Below are positions 1 to 7,593 of a stretch of 37,082 nucleotides of DNA, in pieces (position 1 is the first letter of the stretch; each line of letters opens with the position of its first letter). The notes under the pieces were generated by a model that was not told where the DNA came from, did not search any database, and saw only the letters and a program-made list of their open reading frames with translations. A program made the translations under genes and the position numbers. Location: NCBI GenBank assembly GCA_024645025.1, contig JAHEGQ010000073.1, positions 1 through 37,082 on the forward strand. Reading direction: 5' to 3'. Origin of the DNA: Sphingomonadaceae bacterium. Its GTDB lineage: Bacteria > Pseudomonadota > Alphaproteobacteria > Sphingomonadales > Sphingomonadaceae.

Positions 1-1008
1 CAGATAGCCTCGGGCCAGCTTGTGTTCGCCTTGCGCCCCGGCTTCGACGCGCGACAGGCCAAGCTCGATCGCGGTTTCGATCGCGCGGTAATAGCAAAGC
101 TCAAAATGGAGAAAGGGCACCTCTTCGGTGCAGCCCCAATAGCGGCCATAAAGCGCCTCATCGCCCACAAAGTTCAAGGCGCCCGCAATGGGCCGGCCAT
201 CCCTTTCTGCCAGATACAAGAGCACCTTATCTCCCATTGTCTCGCCAATCCGGGGAAAGAAGCTGCGTTCCAAATAGGGCCGCCCCCATTTGCGCGCGCC
301 GGTATCCTGATAAAATTCCCAAAAGGCATCCCAGTGTTGGGGCTCAATCTCGGGGCCGCGTAGCGACCGGATCGTCAGGCCCTGCGTGGCCAGCGCCCGT
401 TCCTTCCGAATAGCCTTGCGCTTGCGCGACGACAGCGCCGCCAAAAAGGCCTCAAAATCATCATAGCCCTGATTGAACCAGTGATATTGCAGCCCTTCAC
501 GGATCAGCCACCCGGCGTCCCGAAACAGGTCCAGCTGGTCCGCATCCACAAAGGTGGCATGGGCCGACGATAATTCATTCTGCTCGGTCAGCGCTTGGGC
601 TGCGGCAATCAGCTGCGCAGCGACCTCGGCATCTTGGGTCAGCACCCGTGGCCCTTGTGCCGGCGTGAAGGGAACGGCGATCTGCAATTTGGGGTAATAA
701 GACCCACCGGCCCGGTGCCAGGCCTCGGCCCATCCATGATCGAAGACATATTCGCCTTGGCTATGGGTTTTGAGATAGGCCGGCAAAGCACCGCGCAGCC
801 CATCCTTTGCTTCGATCAGGATCGGCACGCTCTGCCAGCCGGTGCCCGGGCCCACGCTGCCCGATTCTTCCAACGCGGCCAAAAAGGCGTGGCTCAAAAA
901 GGGACTGGCAGACCCGGCGCACGCATCCCATTGCGCGCCGTCCAGCGTCGCCACGCCGTCAGCCACCCGCACTGCAAATTCATCGTCCCCCCATGCGGGG
1001 GAGGTCAT
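1..1008 (-). CDS. FemAB-like / GNAT-fold N-acyltransferase (DUF482 type), 3' end outside window
   Basis: Reading the minus strand from an ATG at 1008 gives 336 open codons that run off the left edge, so the C-terminus is missing. The protein begins MTSPAWGDDEFAVRVADG and contains the pattern typical of the FemAB-like (PF04339, DUF482) family: LSSRKRKAIRKER near residue 195, a WGRPYLERSFFP segment near 235, an AGALNF strand near 275 and YWGCTEEVPFLHFELCYY near 290. The fold is that of GNAT acyltransferases; family members are annotated as peptidoglycan-related, but the substrate is unknown. The start codon overlaps the stop of the GDPD gene by 4 bases (ATGA), and a GAGGG ribosome-binding site lies about 9 bases upstream, so it is the last visible gene of a five-gene overlapping operon. 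Family assignment is fairly firm, function is not. Confidence 0.8.
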   Translation of the reverse strand, partial: MTSPAWGDDEFAVRVADGVATLDGAQWDACAGSASPFLSHAFLAALEESGSVGPGTGWQSVPILIEAKDGLRGALPAYLKTHSQGEYVFDHGWAEAWHRAGGSYYPKLQIAVPFTPAQGPRVLTQDAEVAAQLIAAAQALTEQNELSSAHATFVDADQLDLFRDAGWLIREGLQYHWFNQGYDDFEAFLAALSSRKRKAIRKERALATQGLTIRSLRGPEIEPQHWDAFWEFYQDTGARKWGRPYLERSFFPRIGETMGDKVLLYLAERDGRPIAGALNFVGDEALYGRYWGCTEEVPFLHFELCYYRAIETAIELGLSRVEAGAQGEHKLARGYL

Positions 1009-1778
1009 GGGGCAACGCCCTCAAAAATCGGGGCGTCCGCATAACGCGCCACCTTTTCCCGTTCGGCGGCGCTGCAAATCGTCCAGCTCAGAATGGGCAG
1101 CCCGCGCCGACGTTGGCTTTGCACAAAAGCCCCCTCCAAATCGGCAATGTCATAGGCCAGAAAATCCGGCTTTGCCGACCAAAGATCACGGTGGCGGCAC
1201 AGTCCGGCCCGGACCCGATCCGGCAGAGCCGTCGGGCCCTCTTCTGTCACCACCAGACCGCGGATCATGTCTGGCATATTCTGACGAAACCAGCGCGGCA
1301 CCGCCGGGTCGAAGGACATGATCGCCACCGGGCCGGACACGTTCGCCAAAACCCGCCGCACCGATTGGCACAAGGGCGCAATATCGCGCCGGCCGGTTTT
1401 GACCTCCACCAACACCGGCACACGGCCATCCACCATTTGCATGATTTCAGACAGGCGCGGGATTGTTTCGTTGCAGTCCTTCAGGCGTATCTTGTCGAGT
1501 TCCGGGCTTTGCAAAGCGCCTAGGCGGCCCGGCGTTTGGGCCAGCCGATCCAGATCGCGGTCGTGAAAAACAAACGCCTCACCATCCCGGCTGGCCTGCA
1601 CATCGAGTTCAATGCCAAATCCGTTATCAATGGCCGCCTGAAAGGCTCCCCGGCTGTTTTCAACCAGTGTGGGGCCATGCAGGCCGCGATGCGCATAGCG
1701 GTGGGCTTTCAGCCACCCACCCCGTCCAGCGGCGGGGGGCGGCGCCAGCAGCGCGTCAAGCAGCGTGAACGGCGACAA
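1005..1778 (-). CDS. Glycerophosphodiester phosphodiesterase family protein
   Basis: A 257-residue protein of the GDPD TIM-barrel family, which hydrolyses glycerophosphodiesters to glycerol-3-phosphate and an alcohol. The hallmark HRG motif is at residues 30-32 (AHRGLHG), followed by VENSRGAF, IELDVQASRDGEAFVFHDRDLDRL (metal-binding E and D, catalytic second His), and VLVEVKT near the middle. No signal peptide or membrane segment is visible, so it is probably cytoplasmic, like UgpQ. The start is a TTG at 1778 with a GAGGTGG ribosome-binding site six bases upstream, inside the end of the RidA gene (23-base overlap). The stop overlaps the next ATG. It sits in an operon with a RidA-like and a HAD-like gene; the pathway link is unclear. 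The substrate is inferred from the family only. Confidence 0.88.
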   Translation of the reverse strand: MSPFTLLDALLAPPPAAGRGGWLKAHRYAHRGLHGPTLVENSRGAFQAAIDNGFGIELDVQASRDGEAFVFHDRDLDRLAQTPGRLGALQSPELDKIRLKDCNETIPRLSEIMQMVDGRVPVLVEVKTGRRDIAPLCQSVRRVLANVSGPVAIMSFDPAVPRWFRQNMPDMIRGLVVTEEGPTALPDRVRAGLCRHRDLWSAKPDFLAYDIADLEGAFVQSQRRRGLPILSWTICSAAEREKVARYADAPIFEGVAP

Positions 1779-2238
1779 TTGCGTCCACCTCTACCGCTGC
1801 GCCTCGGGGCAAGACAGGCACGCCAACCGCAGACCGCGCATGGCGCCCCAAATCCCCAAAGACGTCAATCATCAAATTAGATGCGCCATTGGCAACGCTG
1901 GGCTGGTCTGTGAAGTCGTTTGCCGAATTGATGAACACGCCCAGTTTCACAATCCGCGCGACCCGATCCAGACCGCCAAGCGCGGCATTCATCTGCGCGA
2001 TCAGCATGATGCCACAGGCGCGCGCGGCTGCCTCGCCAAAAGCCAAATCCCGGTCTTCGCCTATCCGCCCGGTCATGATCTGGCCTTGGTCGAACGGCAG
2101 CTGACCCGAAATATGCAGCAAGCCACCCACTTCGACCGTGGGCACATAGGCCGCAATCGGGGCGGCGGGTTCCGGCAAGACGATACCCAGCCGCGCCAGA
2201 CGCTGAGCGGGGGTTTCGGGGGACGCGTTACTGGCCAT
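1756..2238 (-). CDS. RidA/YjgF/UK114-family protein
   Basis: About 160 residues, beginning MASNASPETPAQRLARLGI. The pattern LPEPAAPIAAYVPTVEVGGLLHISGQLP is the N-terminal half of the RidA fold in its longer YjgF-like subgroup, and the C-terminal part (RSAVGVPVLPRGAAVEVDAIVAV) carries the usual Arg, RSAVGV and E-V-D positions. Canonical RidA proteins deaminate reactive enamine/imine intermediates; this subgroup is less well characterised, so the activity is inferred. I chose the ATG at 2238 because AAGGAG lies six bases before it; an in-frame ATG at 2265 would add nine residues but has no such site. The gene overlaps the upstream HAD gene stop by 11 bases and the downstream GDPD start by 23 bases, consistent with translational coupling. 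Confidence 0.85.
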   Translation of the reverse strand: MASNASPETPAQRLARLGIVLPEPAAPIAAYVPTVEVGGLLHISGQLPFDQGQIMTGRIGEDRDLAFGEAAARACGIMLIAQMNAALGGLDRVARIVKLGVFINSANDFTDQPSVANGASNLMIDVFGDLGRHARSAVGVPVLPRGAAVEVDAIVAVHAA

Positions 2239-2860
2239 TGGCCGCTCCTTCTTTAAATCGATCAACTATCCACTGACGCGCCTGCGCCCAATCGTCAATC
2301 CGGGCATGGGCCGTGGGGTGCGGCGGAATGCGCGGGGCCAAACGCGGCTCCCCCACCATGTGTAGCCGCCAGACATCTGGCGCATGTTCGGCAACTGAGG
2401 CGTGGTTGTGGCCCAGATCATCGACAAACACCGTTGCGCTTGGGCGATAATCGTCGACGATCCGGCGCAGCAGCGGCCCTTTGCCGCCCTGATTGGTGAA
2501 AACCGGAAACTCCACACCAACAGCCCGCAGCTGGTGGATGCGGCCCTCGCGCTCTTCATCCGACAAATTGGTCAGCACAACAATGTCCGCCATCTGGGCG
2601 ATGTCGTGCAGCGCCTCCAAGGCACCGTCGATAGGGTATTGGCGATGCATTTCAGTGGCAAAAAAACCGCGCAGCAATGGCCATATTTCCTCATGGCCCA
2701 GAGCGATGCCCGTGGCCTTGTGCCGCAACGCGTTCACGAAATCACCGCTTTCCAGATCGAAATGGATATGGTGCGCCTCGTCGACCCATTGCGCGAAGGG
2801 AACGACCATGTGCAGCAGCACTTCGTCGCAATCGGTGATCAAAAGGGGACGGCCGCTCAT
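2228..2860 (-). CDS. HAD-superfamily hydrolase
   Basis: A 210-residue soluble protein with the four HAD motifs: I, DCDEV with the nucleophile D10 and general acid/base D12; II, the Thr of VVLTNLSDEE; III, the Lys in NQGGKGPLLRR; IV, VFVDDLGHN. It is therefore a probable phosphatase acting through a phospho-aspartate intermediate. Motif I has E-V where many HAD phosphatases have G-T/V, and no substrate can be read from the sequence. The start is the ATG at 2860 that overlaps the preceding DUF3572 stop (ATGA); a TTG two codons upstream is a weaker alternative. It is the second gene of the overlapping operon that continues into RidA, GDPD and the FemAB-like gene. Confidence 0.85.
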   Translation of the reverse strand: MSGRPLLITDCDEVLLHMVVPFAQWVDEAHHIHFDLESGDFVNALRHKATGIALGHEEIWPLLRGFFATEMHRQYPIDGALEALHDIAQMADIVVLTNLSDEEREGRIHQLRAVGVEFPVFTNQGGKGPLLRRIVDDYRPSATVFVDDLGHNHASVAEHAPDVWRLHMVGEPRLAPRIPPHPTAHARIDDWAQARQWIVDRFKEGAANGQ

Positions 2861-3129
2861 GCCCAATGCGCCTGTGCTGGCGGTAGCAATGTTTCTGGCC
2901 GTACACCCAAGGCCGAGGCGCAGGCGAGCAGATCAGGCGGATGCCCTTCCAGAAAAAGACGCACCGCATCGTGAAGGCCCGGCTCCATCAGCCGTAAACG
3001 CAAATCGTCAGGAGAAAATCCCGTCAGGTCGAGAAAGCGTTGCGCGCGGGCATCGTCTGCCAAGACCCAGCCGAGCGCCGCTATTGCGGCGGTCGTGACG
3101 TCTTGTTCATTTGTTTTGGCTATCTTCAT
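2857..3129 (-). CDS. DUF3572-type small protein
   Basis: A 90-residue acidic helical protein (MKIAKTNEQDVTTAAIAALGWVLADD...) that matches the DUF3572 family as I remember it: ALGWVLADDARAQRFLDLTGFSPDDLRLR, then LLACASALGVRPE. The function is unknown. In sphingomonads and other alphaproteobacteria a DUF3572 gene is commonly found divergent from the divK response regulator, as here: its ATG is only 36 bases from the divK GTG. It is the first gene of the five-gene minus-strand operon and its stop overlaps the HAD start. No membrane or DNA-binding motif is evident. Confidence 0.8.
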   Translation of the reverse strand: MKIAKTNEQDVTTAAIAALGWVLADDARAQRFLDLTGFSPDDLRLRLMEPGLHDAVRLFLEGHPPDLLACASALGVRPETLLPPAQAHWA

Positions 3130-3165
3130 AGGGTATCACGAACCTTGGAAATCTGGGATCAAGCG

Positions 3166-3555
3166 GTGACAAAAAGGGTGCTCGTTGTCGAGGACAACGA
3201 TCTTAACCTCAAGCTTTTTTGCGACCTGCTCAAGGCGCATGGGTTTGATGCAGAAGCAGTTCGTGATGCGCGAGAGGCTTTGCCGCGCGCGCACGCCGCC
3301 CAGCCAGATCTTATCATCATGGATATTCATATGCCGCATATCAGCGGATTGGACCTGATCGGGATGATTCGCAGCGACCCGATTCTGCGCGCCACCCCCA
3401 TCATGGCGGTGACAGCCTATGCCGGCAAAGGGGATGAGGACCGCATCCGCAGCGCAGGGGCCGATGCTTTTGTGTCAAAACCCATCACGCTCGCGCAGTT
3501 CATCGAACGCACGACCAGCTTGGTCCACAAAACGGAAATGAACGCGCCGCACTAA
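3166..3555 (+). CDS. divK: Single-domain response regulator DivK
   Basis: From the GTG at 3166 the protein is 129 residues and consists only of a receiver domain: VTKRVLVVEDNDLNLKLF, acidic D10, phospho-acceptor D53 in LIIMDIHMP, switch T83 in AVTAYA and K105 in SKPIT. These positions coincide with those of Caulobacter DivK, whose N-terminal MTKRVLIVEDNELN pattern is closely matched. In that system DivK is phosphorylated by DivJ, dephosphorylated by PleC, and acts with DivL on CckA to control CtrA and cell-cycle progression. An open frame extends upstream to a TTG at 3040, but that overlaps the divergent DUF3572 gene and adds no domain. The pleD gene that follows divK in Caulobacter is absent; rpmG lies convergently downstream. 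Confidence 0.9.
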   Translation: MTKRVLVVEDNDLNLKLFCDLLKAHGFDAEAVRDAREALPRAHAAQPDLIIMDIHMPHISGLDLIGMIRSDPILRATPIMAVTAYAGKGDEDRIRSAGADAFVSKPITLAQFIERTTSLVHKTEMNAPH

Positions 3556-3563
3556 GGCGGCGC
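3544..3563. terminator. Hairpin across the divK stop, possible weak bidirectional terminator
   Basis: GCGCCGC at 3544-3550 pairs perfectly with GCGGCGC at 3557-3563 around the six-base loop ACTAAG, which holds the divK stop codon. It lies between convergent divK and rpmG (15 bases between stop codons). No T-tract follows on either strand, so termination is uncertain. Confidence 0.3.
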
Positions 3564-3569
3564 GGCACC

Positions 3570-3737
3570 TTACTTGATCTTGGCTTCCTTGAACTCGACA
3601 TGCTTGCGCACGACGGGATCATATTTGCGGAAGGACAGCTTTTCGGTCTGCGTGCGCGGGTTCTTCTTCGTAACATAGAAGAAGCCCGTATCGGCCGAGC
3701 TGACGAGCTTGATCTTGACGGTGGTCGGCTTGGCCAT
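3570..3737 (-). CDS. rpmG: 50S ribosomal protein L33
   Basis: A 55-residue basic protein: [20 protein letters not shown] followed by [21 protein letters not shown] and ending EFKEAKIK, the standard bacterial L33 pattern. It contains no cysteines, so it is the zinc-free (C-minus) form. L33 belongs to the large ribosomal subunit near the E site. The frame is open for 52 codons upstream of the chosen ATG, but that extension has no L33 similarity. A perfect TTGACA (minus strand, 3827-3822) lies about 85 bases upstream and may be its promoter. The gene is convergent with divK and divergent from dps, an arrangement common in sphingomonads. Confidence 0.97.
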   Translation of the reverse strand: MAKPTTVKIKLVSSADTGFFYVTKKNPRTQTEKLSFRKYDPVVRKHVEFKEAKIK

Positions 3738-3798
3738 GACCCGATAAACCTTCGTAATAGTTAAAACTGGATTCGCACCAAAGCGCGGTAAGCCGCGG

Positions 3799-3827
3799 CC
3801 ATTGGGGGAGCCGGGGACTTTTGTCAA
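3799..3827 (-). promoter_or_regulatory. Candidate rpmG promoter
   Basis: On the minus strand a perfect -35 TTGACA (3827-3822) is followed after 17 bases by CAATGG (3804-3799), a poor -10 match. Strong -35 elements with weak -10 elements are common in alphaproteobacterial housekeeping promoters. The predicted leader to the rpmG ATG is about 55-60 bases. This is a motif match only. Confidence 0.35.
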
Positions 3828-3944
3828 GCGCCAGCCCCCGCCAAGGGGCCGCTGATCTGCAAATTCGATCACACAGAACGAACTTATCCGCAACCTATGG
3901 GAAGTGCTGGGTGTATAAGGACTTCACTTCAAGGAGAAGAGCCC

Positions 3945-4388
3945 ATGCCTAACCGAACCCATCTTGATGCCCTGAATGCGGTCCTTGCGGATTATTTCGC
4001 ACTTTACCTCAAGACCAAGAATTTTCACTGGCACGTCTCGGGCCCGCATTTTCGGGATTTTCACCTCCTTCTGGATGAACAGGCGGCCGAACTTTTGGCG
4101 ACGACCGACCAGATTGCAGAGCGCGTCCGCAAGCAAGGGGGGATCACACTCCATTCCATTGGCGAGATTGCCCGGCACAGTCGGATCAAGGACGACGACC
4201 GCACCAACCTGGATGCAGCTGCCATGCTGACCGCCTTGCGCGACGACAATCTGACGCTGGCAAGCCACCTTAAGGACCTGAAGGAGATGGTCGACGCCGC
4301 GAGGGACAATGCCACATCGGGCCTCGTGGACAGTTGGACCGATGAAGCTGAACGGCGTGCTTGGTTTCTGACCGAAAGCCTGCGCTGA
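3945..4388 (+). CDS. dps: Dps-family DNA-binding ferritin-like protein
   Basis: The protein is 147 residues from the ATG at 3945, which has AAGGAG eight bases upstream. The ferroxidase-site pattern of Dps is intact: H28-W29, H40, D44, then D55 and E59, spaced exactly as H51, H63, D67, D78 and E82 of E. coli Dps. The segment NFHWHVSGPHFRDFHLLLDEQ is diagnostic. Dps dodecamers oxidise and store Fe(II) using peroxide and protect DNA under stress. The N-terminus (MPNRTHLDAL) is short and lacks the Lys-rich tail that E. coli Dps uses to bind DNA, so the DNA-binding mode is uncertain. A TATAAG at 3914-3919 is a possible -10 element about 30 bases upstream. It appears monocistronic. Confidence 0.93.
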   Translation: MPNRTHLDALNAVLADYFALYLKTKNFHWHVSGPHFRDFHLLLDEQAAELLATTDQIAERVRKQGGITLHSIGEIARHSRIKDDDRTNLDAAAMLTALRDDNLTLASHLKDLKEMVDAARDNATSGLVDSWTDEAERRAWFLTESLR

Positions 4389-4467
4389 CCCGTTTGTCGG
4401 GTTCGTCCTCGCCTCCCCTCACCTCTTCGCCTAGCGTCTTATGGCGCAACGCAAAGAGGGGATGGGC

Positions 4468-5823
4468 ATGACGGTTGACGATGGGCAGGACAGGGCCTTT
4501 TTGGGCCATCCCAAGGGCCTGGGCTATTTAGCCTTTACGGAAGCGTGGGAACGCTTTTCCTATTATGGAATGCAAACGCTGCTTGTCTTGTTCATGACGA
4601 AGCAATTGCTGCTGCCCGGCCATGTTGAAAATATCGCGCTCTTCAAGCCCTTTGCTGCGCTTTATGGCGGCTTGCAGGGTCAAGCGCTCGCCTCCGCGAT
4701 CTTTGGAACCTACACGGCGGCCGTCTATCTGACGCCAATTTTAGGCGGATTTCTGGCGGACCGCGTTCTGGGCAAACGGCGCACGGTTTTGCTGGGCGCC
4801 GTCACGATGGCGCTTGGCCATTTTCTGATGGCGTTTGAGGTGACCTTCCTCTTCGCACTTGCCTGCCTCATTCTGGGCTGCGGCATGTTCAAGGGCAATA
4901 TCGCCAGCCAAGTTGGCGCTCTGTATCGCCCCGATGATCTGCGCCGGGCCGACGCTTTCCAAATCTTTTATCTAGGGATCAACGCTGGTGTGATCCTGTC
5001 GCCGCTGATCGTCGGCACGCTGGGCGAGGTTTATGGCTGGCATTATGGCTTTGGTGCCGCTGGCGTTGGGATGCTGATCGGCCTTACAATTTATATCGCA
5101 GGCCAGAAGCATCTCCCAAAAGAGCATTTTGCGCCACAAACCCAACAAGCCGAAGCCGCCCGGCCCAAGCTGCAATCCGGTGATTGGCCAGCCTTGATCG
5201 CGCTGCTGGTCCTTATCCCGGTGCTGGCGGTTGCGATCGTCCCGAACAATCAGATTTTTAACGCCTATCTCGTCTGGGGCGACGCACAGTTCAATCTGGT
5301 CTGGCAGGGACATAAGTTGCCAACGTCTTGGCTGGTGACGCTCGATGCCATTGTGAGCGTGTCTTTCCTGGCCATCGTAGCCCTGTTTTACCGCTGGTAT
5401 GGCCAAAGGTGGCCGGAACCGGATGAAATCACCAAGATCATTATCGGCTCTGCCTTTTCGGTCTTGGGGATGTTGTGCCTATTTGTGGCGGCTGCCGGTC
5501 AGGCCCATGGCGAAAAGATTGGCCTGTTCTGGCCCGTGATGTTCCACATCCTCAACAGCATCGGCTTTGCCCATATGCTGCCGGTCAGTCTGGCCCTGTT
5601 TGCAAAGGTTGCCCCCAAGGCGGTCAACGCGACGGTGATCGGCCTTTACTACCTGGCCTTCTTCACCGCCAATGCGATTGTTGGGTGGATTGGCGGGTTT
5701 TACGAAACCATGGCCACACCGCATTTCTGGCTGATGCACGCAGCCTTAGCCGGCGCCGCGGGAGGCTGCTTCCTTCTGTTCCGGTTGGTCATGGGGCGAT
5801 ATCTGCGGTCAGCGACCGACTAA
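4468..5823 (+). CDS. POT/PTR-family proton-coupled oligopeptide transporter
   Basis: An MFS transporter of about 451 residues from the ATG at 4468. POT family signatures are clear: EAWERFSYYGMQTLLVLFM in TM1 (the E-x-x-E-R-F-x-Y-Y-G motif used for proton coupling), GGFLADRVLGKRRT in the TM2-3 loop, and FYLGINAGVILSPLIVGTLGE (PTR2 signature) in TM5. About a dozen hydrophobic segments follow, ending NAIVGWIGGFYETM and a basic tail. It imports di- and tripeptides together with protons across the inner membrane. The frame is open from an ATG at 4441, but AGAGG about eight bases before 4468 favours the latter. It is followed by a good bidirectional terminator. Exact substrate range is not readable from the sequence. 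Confidence 0.9.
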   Translation: MTVDDGQDRAFLGHPKGLGYLAFTEAWERFSYYGMQTLLVLFMTKQLLLPGHVENIALFKPFAALYGGLQGQALASAIFGTYTAAVYLTPILGGFLADRVLGKRRTVLLGAVTMALGHFLMAFEVTFLFALACLILGCGMFKGNIASQVGALYRPDDLRRADAFQIFYLGINAGVILSPLIVGTLGEVYGWHYGFGAAGVGMLIGLTIYIAGQKHLPKEHFAPQTQQAEAARPKLQSGDWPALIALLVLIPVLAVAIVPNNQIFNAYLVWGDAQFNLVWQGHKLPTSWLVTLDAIVSVSFLAIVALFYRWYGQRWPEPDEITKIIIGSAFSVLGMLCLFVAAAGQAHGEKIGLFWPVMFHILNSIGFAHMLPVSLALFAKVAPKAVNATVIGLYYLAFFTANAIVGWIGGFYETMATPHFWLMHAALAGAAGGCFLLFRLVMGRYLRSATD

Positions 5824-5834
5824 AGGCCCAAACG

Positions 5835-5870
5835 AAAAGGGCGGCGCCGAAGCACCGCCCTTTCTCTATT
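5835..5870. terminator. Bidirectional intrinsic terminator between the POT and cold-shock genes
   Basis: A perfect nine-base-pair stem, AAAGGGCGG (5836-5844) with CCGCCCTTT (5855-5863) around a ten-base loop, is followed by TTTCTCTATT on the plus strand and by TTTTCGTTT on the minus strand. It sits exactly between the convergent stop codons at 5823 and 5886, so it can serve both genes. Confidence 0.75.
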
Positions 5871-5885
5871 CGGTTGATCCCGACC

Positions 5886-6680
5886 TCAGTCCGAAGAGCT
5901 GAGATTGACCGCCGAGTTCTTACCGCGATTGTCGACTTCGATGTCGAACTTTACGCGATCGCCTTCGTTCAGCGTGCCCATACCGGCGCGCTCAACAGCA
6001 GAGATATGGACAAAGGCGTCCGGCTGGCCGTCATCGCGCTGGATGAAGCCAAAGCCCTTCATGGAATTGAAGAACTTCACCGTGCCCGAGGCCGTCTCGC
6101 CGGTCAGCGTGCGCTGCACGCGCTGGGGACGGTCGCCGCCGAAGCCGCCACGCGGCTCGCCGCCGAAACGGTCCTGACGCGGGGCGCGTTCTTCCACCGG
6201 AAGCGGGTCCCCTTCAATCACCAGATCGGTTGCAGAGATTTTGCCGCCACGATCCACGAGCGTGTAGCCCAAGGGCTGGCCTTCCGCGAGGCCAGCAAGG
6301 CCAGCCTGTTCCACCGCGCTGATGTGCACGAAGACATCTTCGCCGCCGCCATCTTGCACGATGAAGCCAAAGCCCTTTTGAGCGTTGAAGAATTTCACAA
6401 CGCCCTTGCCTTCGCCAACGACCTGGGCCGGCATCTGCGGGCGCGGGCTGCCGCGGAAACCGCCGCCACCGCCACCGCCGCCGAAACGATCGCCGCCGCC
6501 GCCGCCGCCGAAGCGATCGCCGCCGCCGCCAAAGCGATCACCGCCGCCGCCAAAACGGTTGCCGCCGCCGCCAAAGCGATCACCGCCGCCAAAGCCAGCT
6601 TCAAAGCCGCCATCAAAACCGTCGCGCTTGTCAAAGCCACGACCACCACGCTCACCGCGCCGCCCTCTATCAAAACCCAT
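5886..6680 (-). CDS. Tandem cold-shock-domain protein with Gly-rich DRF-repeat N-terminus
   Basis: A 264-residue protein. Residues 1-80 are a low-complexity RG/FG/DRF-rich tail: an RGRRGERGGRG start, then five units of GGGG(D/N)RF between residues 31 and 77. Two cold-shock domains follow, at about 91-156 and 198-263, each with RNP1 (KGFGFI) and RNP2 (VFVHIS or AFVHIS) and the VVKFFN/TVKFFN start. The linker again contains DRFGG. Double CSD proteins are typical of alphaproteobacteria (compare Caulobacter CspC/D) and act as RNA chaperones; the long disordered Gly/Arg tail is unusual and suggests multivalent RNA binding or condensate formation (inference). It has a long upstream region divergent from rnd, and a shared terminator downstream. 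The N-terminal repeat is GC-rich and could vary in unit number between strains. Confidence 0.9.
   Translation of the reverse strand: MGFDRGRRGERGGRGFDKRDGFDGGFEAGFGGGDRFGGGGNRFGGGGDRFGGGGDRFGGGGGGDRFGGGGGGGGFRGSPRPQMPAQVVGEGKGVVKFFNAQKGFGFIVQDGGGEDVFVHISAVEQAGLAGLAEGQPLGYTLVDRGGKISATDLVIEGDPLPVEERAPRQDRFGGEPRGGFGGDRPQRVQRTLTGETASGTVKFFNSMKGFGFIQRDDGQPDAFVHISAVERAGMGTLNEGDRVKFDIEVDNRGKNSAVNLSSSD
6450..6590 (-). repeat. In-frame short tandem repeats encoding GGGG(D/N)RF units
   Basis: Within the cold-shock gene, GGC-rich runs alternate with (G/A)A(T/C)CG(C/T)TT blocks to encode five G-rich DRF/NRF units of about 7-9 residues. Because most units are multiples of 21 bases and the sequence is near-identical, expansion or contraction by slippage would stay in frame. 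Confidence 0.8.
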
Positions 6681-6975
6681 CCGTCAATAAACTTTCTTCG
6701 TAATCGTGTTCGCCCAGATCTTACATACTCCGGCGCAGGACGAGCGCGACGGAAATTCAGCGCAATTCACACTACGCCCTGCGCAAATCATAGCCCAGAT
6801 TGCAGCCTTCGGATAGTATTTTCGCACAGGCGTATTTTTAAGCTGTTCACATAGTCTTGCAGGCACTCCTGCCCCTGTGCAATGGAGAGTCTCTTTGCGC
6901 CGTCAGCACCGTGATGGCACAGACAGATTCGGCCCGTTGGGCCCGCGTTCCAGCCAATTTGACCGGGAGACTTAA
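6681..6975. other. Divergent intergenic region between the cold-shock gene and rnd
   Basis: This 295-base gap separates divergent start codons and must hold both promoters. It is less GC-rich than its surroundings in the part next to the cold-shock gene. On the minus strand it has a TATGAT box roughly in the middle (no good -35 partner) and a long potential leader ending GAAGAAAGTTTATTGACGG before the ATG. On the plus side GGGAG lies six bases before the rnd ATG. Short open frames exist on both strands but none shows family similarity. Confidence 0.6.
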
Positions 6976-7593
6976 ATGGCCATCTATCTTCACGAAGAAG
7001 ACCTCCCGATCGATGCCTTGGGGCCCGGCCCTGTTGCTGTCGACACAGAGACGATGGGCCTGCATCCGGGTCGCGACCGGCTGTGCCTTGTCCAAATCTC
7101 AGACGGCAGGGGCGATGAACACCTTGTCCGATTCGCGGCCGGCTCTGCTTTTGACGCGCCAAATCTTAAAGCCGTCCTGACAGACCCTGCGCGGCTCAAG
7201 CTCTATCATTTCGCGCGCTTCGATCTGGCTTCTATCATGGCCTATTTGAAGGTGATGGCTGAACCCGTCTATTGCACCAAAACCGCATCCCGGCTGGTGC
7301 GCACCTATACCGACCGGCATGGCCTGAAGGATTTGGTGCGCGAAACGCTGGGCGTGGAATTGTCAAAGCAGCAGCAATCCTCTGATTGGGGCGCGCCCAC
7401 ACTAACGGACGCGCAGAAGGAATACGCCGCGTCTGACGTGCGCTACCTTCATCGCCTGCGCGATGCGCTTGACCCGCGCTTGGTGCGCGAAGGGCGCGAC
7501 GCGCTGGCCCAGGCCTGTTTTGACTTCTTGCCCCACCGCGCCCGGCTTGACCTTGCGGGATGGCCCGAAGTCGATATTTTTGCGCATGTCTGA
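6976..7593 (+). CDS. rnd: Ribonuclease D (short form)
   Basis: A 205-residue DEDDy 3'-5' exoribonuclease. Exo I is AVDTETMGL with D23 and E25, Exo II is YHFARFDLA with D83, and Exo III is YAASDVRYL with Y150 and D154. RNase D trims the 3' ends of tRNA precursors and other stable RNAs. E. coli RNase D is about 375 residues and carries HRDC domains; this protein ends right after the catalytic domain, which is the usual short form in alphaproteobacteria. The ATG at 6976 has GGGAG upstream. Its stop overlaps the lptC start by eight bases, so it heads an operon with lptC-lptA and probably lptB-rpoN, an arrangement widely conserved in this class. Confidence 0.92.
   Translation: MAIYLHEEDLPIDALGPGPVAVDTETMGLHPGRDRLCLVQISDGRGDEHLVRFAAGSAFDAPNLKAVLTDPARLKLYHFARFDLASIMAYLKVMAEPVYCTKTASRLVRTYTDRHGLKDLVRETLGVELSKQQQSSDWGAPTLTDAQKEYAASDVRYLHRLRDALDPRLVREGRDALAQACFDFLPHRARLDLAGWPEVDIFAHV

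Noticed and set aside
4388-4402. Small ACCCG/CGGGT hairpin after dps
   Set aside because: Only five pairs and no T-tract; too weak to call a terminator.
6385-6690. Plus-strand Pro/Lys-rich frames opposite the cold-shock gene
   Set aside because: They are the antisense of the GGC-repeat region and of a real gene with two clear domains.
6684-6866. A 60-codon minus-strand frame upstream of the cold-shock gene
   Set aside because: No SD sequence, no family match; likely leader or promoter DNA.
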